Assembly (NCBI GenBank): GCA_027490875.1
Contig: JAIXXE010000028.1
Span: 1 to 10,603 of the forward strand
Direction: 5' to 3'
DNA: 10,603 nt
From: Alphaproteobacteria bacterium
GTDB lineage: Bacteria; Pseudomonadota; Alphaproteobacteria; UBA2136; UBA6156
Within the stretch, counting starts at the first letter, position 1. Every line of letters begins with the position of its first letter. The notes beneath the pieces were generated by a model. That model searched no databases. It saw only the letters and a list, made by a program, of their open reading frames with translations, and was not told where the DNA came from. A program made the position numbers and the translations under genes. This document shows, piece by piece, positions 6,068 to 10,603 of this stretch.

Positions 6068-6364
6068 ATGGGTAAGAAGTATGATCTCGTCGTCAAGGTT
6101 GGCGAATACACAGACGGTCAAGGCCAGACCAAGGGCCGGTTCAAGAATGTCGGCGTCATGATGGACGGCGACAAGGGCCCTTACATCCTGCTCGACCGCA
6201 CGTTCAATCCAGCTGGCGTTGGTGGCAACGAAGGCCGTGAGAGCATTATCGTGTCGCTCTATGAACCGAAGCAGGAAGGTGGCCAGCAGGCGCACTCAGC
6301 CGCTAAGGCAGATGGCTACCAGCCAAAGGCGCGTGACCTCGACGGGGATGACGTTCCGTTTTAA
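6068..6364 (+). CDS. Small SSB-like protein with acidic DDVPF tip
   Basis: This 98-residue protein is probably a phage single-stranded DNA-binding protein. Residues 4-66 could form a compact OB-like beta barrel (KYDLVVKVGEY, RFKNVGVMM, PYILLDRTF, SIIVSLYEP as strands). A flexible Gln/Ala/Lys linker follows (about 68-90). The last residues DGDDVPF mimic the DDIPF tip by which bacterial SSB recruits repair proteins; this tip is the strongest evidence. It lies 11 bases after RecT with an AAGGAG (6055-6060) that overlaps the RecT stop, so the two are likely co-expressed. Size is well below E. coli SSB (178 residues), and the N-terminal part is not a clear match to canonical SSB, so the fold assignment is inference. 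Confidence 0.78.
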   Translation: MGKKYDLVVKVGEYTDGQGQTKGRFKNVGVMMDGDKGPYILLDRTFNPAGVGGNEGRESIIVSLYEPKQEGGQQAHSAAKADGYQPKARDLDGDDVPF

Positions 6365-9300
6365 TTACTGGGGGAAGGCGGCCTCAGTGTCGCCTTCCTC
6401 TTCTTCCAATTCTTCTTCGTCGGGAATGAGGTCATCCTCATCATCTTCGACCATGATCGTCCGGTAAGCATCGATGTAAGCCTCGCGCTTCAGCTTGCCC
6501 ACGTTGTCTAGCTTCATGCCCGGATATAGCTCAGCCATCATCGCTTCTTTCAGCGTCTGAGTCGATGGTGGCTTGACAGCCTTGTCCATATTCCCAGCGT
6601 CAATGTCCTTTTGAAACTTATCGACTATGAGCTGTATCTCTTTGTCAAATTCAGCGCGGATCTTTTCTGCCTTGGAGGACTGCCCTGCATTCTCAGCCTT
6701 GGTTATATCCGCCAACATCTTGCCAAGACGCAGCGTATTGTTGCGCTCCGCATTCTGCGTTGACTTCGCAATCTCTGTTCCAGCCTGCTTTGCCTGCTGC
6801 CGCCGCGCAATGTCAGCTGACTGGAATCCTGTCCCGCGAGGAAGCAGCTCTTCAAAGAAGCCCATTTCCTCAGGAGCCTTGACGAGCGTACCGTAGCGCG
6901 TTCTGACGCCCTCCTGCGGGTACTGCACAAAGCCTTTCAGAAGATCCGATGGCCCCTTACCAATGAACGGAGAGACGGCGGCTACATACGCACCAATCGG
7001 TTGCACCCCAGAGTTGCGGCGATCAAGATACTCTTGGATCTTCAGTACGCTGGTCGAGATGGCCGGAACAATGCTGAGACCGTCTTCAAATTCAGGAATG
7101 AGTGAAGTAAAGCCAATGCGCTCACTGATATTCAAGCCAAGCAATGCGCGTGATGGGCCGCGCAGTATCGCCTCTGCATCACGACGCGCATCTTCGTCGC
7201 CACCAAACATCTCGGCAAGCATCATCTGCGCCTCAGTGCGCATATCCAGCTTACTGCCGTTGTATTTGTTGTAGATATACTGGAAGATATTGATCGCGTC
7301 GTCGCCAAACGGAATGGCAAACAACAAGCCAGCCACAGTCCACATCGTCATGATCGTGAACATGGCGGCTATCTTGCCACGCGGTCCCTGCTTGCGCAGG
7401 TTTTCAGATAGCAGGAACATAGTCTGTAGAGCGTACTGGGAAAACTGCAGCAGCACGCCGCCGGCACCACGCATGACGGGAGGCTTCTCGATCTGCCCAC
7501 CCATGAACGTCGCTGTCTCAACCATAAATTCAGCAACATCGAAGGGATCGGAGCCCTCATCCATAATTATCTTGGCGCGCTCGTTCTCCTTATAGGCCTC
7601 CTGCCAGTTCTTCAGGGCCTTCGGATCTTTGGCATAGCGATACGCTACAATGAACGCAGCAGCCTTGTTCATTTCTTCAGTGACTGAGATGACACTCGAT
7701 CCGTACTGGAAGTACCGCTGCGCCGCTTGCTTAATGCCGCCGCCGCGAGACGCCATGATTTCGGTTTCAACACCCATGAGTTCCGGGTTCATCTGGGCAC
7801 GAACAGTGCCGCGCTTGTTTGCAAGAACAAGAACCTCACGCTCTTCGTCCGTCAATCCCGGTATTGCGTATGGATCAACGTGCATTCCATAGCCAATCTG
7901 ACCACGGAATCCGGCGATGACCTGAGCTGACATCTTGTAAATATCAAGGCCAGCCGAACCCTTCATGATTGTCATTTGAGGGGCCGTCACTGTCCAGACA
8001 GACATGGCGTTTACCGATGATGACGCAATGCTTCCCCACATGGAGTTGAAAAAGCCAATCGTCCGAAGCGCACGAAACATACCATGCTCAGGGCTATCGA
8101 CGTATCCGTCCCAGCCTTCAGCATACTCGCGCTCAGCATCACCTACGTTACGCTTCAGATCCTCAAACGCTTCTGCATATTCCTCACGATACATACGGTG
8201 CGAAACTGTCGAAGCCACGATGCGATTGTAATCGAGCAGCCGATCCGTGAAGTTCGTATCATAACCCGGAATGTCGCGGGACTGCTTCATGTAGCTGGAG
8301 ATCAGGTCTTCCATCAGGACGGAACGCACGCTCTTTGGCAGGCCAGCAATTACGCCACGGGCAACCTGATCTGCGTTTGCCGCGCTGAGTTCGCCGACAG
8401 TCTCCTGAGAGACCATGCCGCCCATAGTACGGTCGAAGTAATTCTTGATGATCTTGCCAGCATTGGCATCCATCAGGTTCAACAGTTTGTCTAAGCTGGA
8501 TAGGTCGTCGATAGTCAGGCGCTCATTCGCGTCAGCAGCGCGACGGCTCACGACAACCTTGTACCCTTCACTGGAAGGATACTTCTCCTGAATCTCGGCA
8601 ATCTTTTTGTTGATGCCCGGATCAGGGATCAGCTTGGCGGCCTTCGGGCCTACCATATTCTTCAGCCACTGAAGGCTGTCCAACATGAAGAACGCGCCGC
8701 TGTCTATCGTGCCATCAGGGCCATAGACCATGATGCGCGTATCACCTGAGCGCATGAACGGGATGTACGATGTCAGGCGCTGCGACTCAATGGCATCGAA
8801 CAGGCGGAGAAGTTCGTCCCGGAACTCCTCATCCTGAACACCCTCTTCAATTCCCTGACGACTGTATTCGCCATCGTAACCAAGCGCAGCCAATCGCGAC
8901 TTGGCATCCAGCGTAAAGCGACTATCCAGATAATCCCGCACCTCATGTAGCAGGCGGGTTTCATTTGCGTCCAGCTTCAGTATTTCCCCGGGCTTCGATA
9001 GCTCAGGAGCAACGCGTCGCTCGATTCCGTCCGCACCTTTACGCCGAAGTTCACGGGTCTTGAGGGAAAAGTTACGCCCAGTGTCACGGACAGGTGTCTT
9101 GGACAGGCGGAGATATTCAAAAACCGCGTTGAGCTTCTGCTTGGATTCCTTCGGCAGCTGGTTCACTTCATGCAGCAGCCCCTCAAAGTCAGCCATGAGG
9201 AGGTTGCGCATCTTGATCTTGTCGTTCGTTGCCTTGTGCATGCGGGCAAAGAACTTGCTTTTCCGGGCAACGGCAGTCGCCGGACGCAGCCACGACGCGA

Positions 9301-9400
9301 ATGCCCCAATATTTTGCACCGGATCCAAAAAGACTGGAGCTTCTGGAGGATTGTCCAGAGCGACATCTGCAATATCAAGGGAGCAGTTAGAGCCTATCAT
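6365..9400 (-). CDS. Large polyvalent protein, PLxRFG-type C-terminal region
   Basis: This 1011-residue protein looks like the C-terminal portion of phage/mobile-element large polyvalent proteins of the PLxRFG group. The cues are the segments PPVMRGAGGVLLQFSQYAL (640-658), a hydrophobic stretch IAAMFTIMTMWTVAGLLFAI (677-696) followed by PFGDDAINIF, LRGPSRALLGLNISERIGF (746-764), a region of repeated prolines and glycines (779-830), and GFQSADIARRQQAKQAGTE (858-876). A second hydrophobic segment spans about 446-470. The N-terminal 400 residues are helical and charged, and the end (985-1006) is strongly acidic. Such proteins are thought to be packaged and injected or to protect incoming DNA; that is family knowledge, not shown here. 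Start ATG at 9400 has GAGGG 8 bases upstream and overlaps the preceding stop. The gene converges on the SSB-like gene with no gap. Confidence 0.85.
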   Translation of the reverse strand: MIGSNCSLDIADVALDNPPEAPVFLDPVQNIGAFASWLRPATAVARKSKFFARMHKATNDKIKMRNLLMADFEGLLHEVNQLPKESKQKLNAVFEYLRLSKTPVRDTGRNFSLKTRELRRKGADGIERRVAPELSKPGEILKLDANETRLLHEVRDYLDSRFTLDAKSRLAALGYDGEYSRQGIEEGVQDEEFRDELLRLFDAIESQRLTSYIPFMRSGDTRIMVYGPDGTIDSGAFFMLDSLQWLKNMVGPKAAKLIPDPGINKKIAEIQEKYPSSEGYKVVVSRRAADANERLTIDDLSSLDKLLNLMDANAGKIIKNYFDRTMGGMVSQETVGELSAANADQVARGVIAGLPKSVRSVLMEDLISSYMKQSRDIPGYDTNFTDRLLDYNRIVASTVSHRMYREEYAEAFEDLKRNVGDAEREYAEGWDGYVDSPEHGMFRALRTIGFFNSMWGSIASSSVNAMSVWTVTAPQMTIMKGSAGLDIYKMSAQVIAGFRGQIGYGMHVDPYAIPGLTDEEREVLVLANKRGTVRAQMNPELMGVETEIMASRGGGIKQAAQRYFQYGSSVISVTEEMNKAAAFIVAYRYAKDPKALKNWQEAYKENERAKIIMDEGSDPFDVAEFMVETATFMGGQIEKPPVMRGAGGVLLQFSQYALQTMFLLSENLRKQGPRGKIAAMFTIMTMWTVAGLLFAIPFGDDAINIFQYIYNKYNGSKLDMRTEAQMMLAEMFGGDEDARRDAEAILRGPSRALLGLNISERIGFTSLIPEFEDGLSIVPAISTSVLKIQEYLDRRNSGVQPIGAYVAAVSPFIGKGPSDLLKGFVQYPQEGVRTRYGTLVKAPEEMGFFEELLPRGTGFQSADIARRQQAKQAGTEIAKSTQNAERNNTLRLGKMLADITKAENAGQSSKAEKIRAEFDKEIQLIVDKFQKDIDAGNMDKAVKPPSTQTLKEAMMAELYPGMKLDNVGKLKREAYIDAYRTIMVEDDEDDLIPDEEELEEEEGDTEAAFPQ
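6371..6407 (+). terminator. Intrinsic terminator for the + strand operon, inside the convergent gene
   Basis: GGGGAAGGCGGC (6371-6382) pairs with GTCGCCTTCCTC (6389-6400) to give a 12-base-pair stem with two G-U wobbles and a 6-base loop (6383-6388). A pyrimidine-rich tract beginning TTCTTCC follows at 6401. It starts 7 bases after the SSB-like stop, where a terminator for the rightward genes is expected. The tract is interrupted by C, so efficiency is uncertain. No T-run follows on the opposite strand, so it would act only rightward. The same bases encode the last residues of the - strand gene. Confidence 0.6.
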
Positions 9401-10603
9401 CAGTCACACCCTCGGTTATCTTTTTGCAAATCCGCACCTTCATCGATGATATTATCGTTGGGTTCCTGCGCTTTTGCAACTGCATTCCGCATCTGAGCTG
9501 CCGTGCCACTGAGGAGTACATCCATAGCCTGAGCGTTGTCAGTAACGCTATTACCATTATTAAAGAGATCAGCTTTGTCCCTGCCGCGCTCATCCAAGAT
9601 ACCATCAAGGATAACATCAGGCGACATGGACTCACGTCCAAACAATCCCTCGCCCGTTGTCTGCTCAGAAGCTCGGCGCACATACTTATCAAGCGCGTCA
9701 GCGATGGCTTCGCGACCCGCTGCGCGTCCCAAGGTTTCGTTATAGAACGAACGGATGAACCGTTCCGTCACAGGATTCAGCGGATTGAAGGCGTCCTGCT
9801 GCGAGAGGAAATCGCCAATCTTCATGTTCTTGTTACGAACATCTCGAACAATCTTTGCCGCTTCAACAAGCTGCTTGGTCGTATCCATTTCTGGCTCGAC
9901 CTCGCCATCTTTAATTGCATCCAGCATCCGCCGCCACGCAGGAGCAACGTCCTCAAGCGCACCGCCAATGCTCTTGATGTTGTTGTCCTGCGACTCATCG
10001 AGCGTGTTGATCAGGTCGGCATCACCATATGCCGCTGATTTAACAGCTGTGCGAAGACGGCGAATGCCGTCAGCCGATAGACGCCCATCCTTATCAAGGA
10101 ACGCAGCCTGCTCTTGCGTTGGCAGCTTCGACAGGAACGCACGCACAAAACCCTGATTGGCTGATGCGCTAACGTCTGGAGACGCCATGAGGGCCATAAC
10201 ATCCGGGGTCAAAGACGCCGCGTCGGTCTGAGCTTTCTCGCTGGTGCTAAGCTGCAGCTTCGTGTCCATGTTGCTTTCGCGCACGAACTTCGAGCGCTGT
10301 TCCGGTGTCATCCGGTCAATGCGGCGACGCACCAGAACCGGGCGTTCAAGACCAGATATGTCGAAGCCCTGATCTTCAATGAACTTACGATAGGCGTCAG
10401 CCTTCTCAGGCGACTCGTTGTACACCTTGTTAATCGCCAAGACGCGACCGTTGCCGCTCTCGACGGTGTTATCAGGGCCGACAATCGGAGAACCACGGTC
10501 GCTCTCAAGGCTTTCACCAAGACGCTCAGGGTCAAACTTAGCGAAGATGTCCTGAACCTGCAGGTCAGTGGAAGACCGGCTGCGGTCGCGGTTCTGCAGG
10601 TCG
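9400..10603 (-). CDS. DdrB-like ParB domain protein (large polyvalent protein), N-terminus outside window
   Basis: The frame is open from the right edge to the TGA at 9402-9400, about 400 visible residues, so the true start lies beyond the window; a TTG at 10440 would cut off a conserved block. The visible part begins DLQNRDRSRSSTD and contains the DdrB/ParB-like signature GSPIVGPDNTVESGNGRVLA (37-56), followed by a PVLVRRR strand and the ERSNM-like region RSKFVRESN. The GNGR box corresponds to the nucleotide-contacting loop of the ParB fold. The rest is helical and charged, with a LTPD...ALM segment and an Asp/Asn-rich C-terminal tail. In mobile-element polyvalent proteins this domain is often found alongside methylase, primase or protease domains. 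It may bind DNA or a nucleotide during transfer. The downstream gene overlaps its stop by one base. Confidence 0.85.
   Translation of the reverse strand, partial: DLQNRDRSRSSTDLQVQDIFAKFDPERLGESLESDRGSPIVGPDNTVESGNGRVLAINKVYNESPEKADAYRKFIEDQGFDISGLERPVLVRRRIDRMTPEQRSKFVRESNMDTKLQLSTSEKAQTDAASLTPDVMALMASPDVSASANQGFVRAFLSKLPTQEQAAFLDKDGRLSADGIRRLRTAVKSAAYGDADLINTLDESQDNNIKSIGGALEDVAPAWRRMLDAIKDGEVEPEMDTTKQLVEAAKIVRDVRNKNMKIGDFLSQQDAFNPLNPVTERFIRSFYNETLGRAAGREAIADALDKYVRRASEQTTGEGLFGRESMSPDVILDGILDERGRDKADLFNNGNSVTDNAQAMDVLLSGTAAQMRNAVAKAQEPNDNIIDEGADLQKDNRGCD
9409..9413 (-). promoter_or_regulatory. Ribosome binding site deciding the start of the PLxRFG-type gene
   Basis: On the - strand GAGGG lies 8 bases before the ATG at 9400-9398, inside the last codons of the upstream gene. 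In the downstream gene's own frame a TGA occurs only two codons before this ATG (9406-9404), so no longer N-terminus is possible. Together with the TGATG overlap this supports a real second start rather than a broken single gene. Confidence 0.6.

Noticed and set aside
9424..10038. A 204-codon open frame on the + strand opposite the DdrB/ParB-like gene, and other + strand frames across 6600-9450.
   Set aside because: They lie opposite well-supported - strand genes, have no ribosome sites in a sensible place and no recognisable motifs.
10438..10440. TTG as a start codon for the DdrB/ParB-like gene.
   Set aside because: The frame continues without a stop to the right edge, and the conserved GSPIVGP...ESGNGR block lies upstream of this TTG. 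The gene is cut by the window end.
10558..10602. Direct repeat CTGCAGGTC at 10558-10566 and 10594-10602.
   Set aside because: Both copies encode Asp-Leu-Gln in the same coding frame, and nine bases twice is within chance for coding sequence. No further copies are seen.
1..10603. Search for tRNA genes, CRISPR arrays, insertion sequences, integrase and attachment sites.
   Set aside because: I found no cloverleaf-like sequence, no regularly spaced repeats, no transposase or integrase motifs and no terminal repeats by reading. Absence by eye is not proof.

Overview
The window looks like part of a tailed-phage or prophage genome. It is tightly packed with small overlapping genes, carries a complete phage-type recombination module, and contains no recognisable host housekeeping gene, tRNA or integrase. 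The Shine-Dalgarno sites are canonical AAGGAG/GAGGAG and the base composition looks moderately GC-rich by eye. The set of small unknown genes reminds me of phages of Alphaproteobacteria, but that host assignment is inference from memory.

Left arm (+ strand, 1-1791): seven small genes or ORFs packed head to tail, mostly overlapping or a few bases apart. They include a short exported or membrane-anchored protein (258-440), a possible helix-turn-helix protein (444-731), a 25-residue mini-ORF with its own ribosome site (728-805), a small conserved-looking protein (789-989), a coiled-coil protein (1004-1252) and a Cys/Trp-rich 177-residue unknown (1258-1791). The first gene's frame is open to the left edge. 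The gap 1792-1880 holds only the ribosome site of the next gene; I see no convincing promoter or terminator there.

Centre (+ strand, 1881-6364): the DNA replication/recombination block. It runs: SF2 DEAH-type helicase with a C-terminal zinc ribbon, a 74-residue unknown that overlaps the helicase end, a VRR-NUC nuclease, then a 56-base gap with a possible promoter and a hairpin. After the gap come a YqaJ/lambda-exonuclease-type nuclease, a previously easy-to-miss 54-residue ribbon-helix-helix protein, a RecT single-strand annealing protein and a small SSB-like protein ending in DDVPF. Exonuclease, RecT and SSB together form a Red-like pathway: the exonuclease resects double-strand ends, RecT anneals the resulting strands, and SSB protects and coordinates through its acidic tip. 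The helicase and VRR-NUC would process branched intermediates.

Right arm (- strand, 6365-10603): two large genes read toward the centre. The upstream one (cut by the right edge) has a DdrB-like ParB domain. The downstream one (1011 residues) resembles the C-terminal part of PLxRFG-type large polyvalent proteins. In many elements these parts belong to one giant polypeptide; here they are separate and joined by a TGATG stop/start overlap. The two arms converge with no base between the stop codons. A strong terminator-like hairpin for the + strand lies inside the last codons of the - strand gene.
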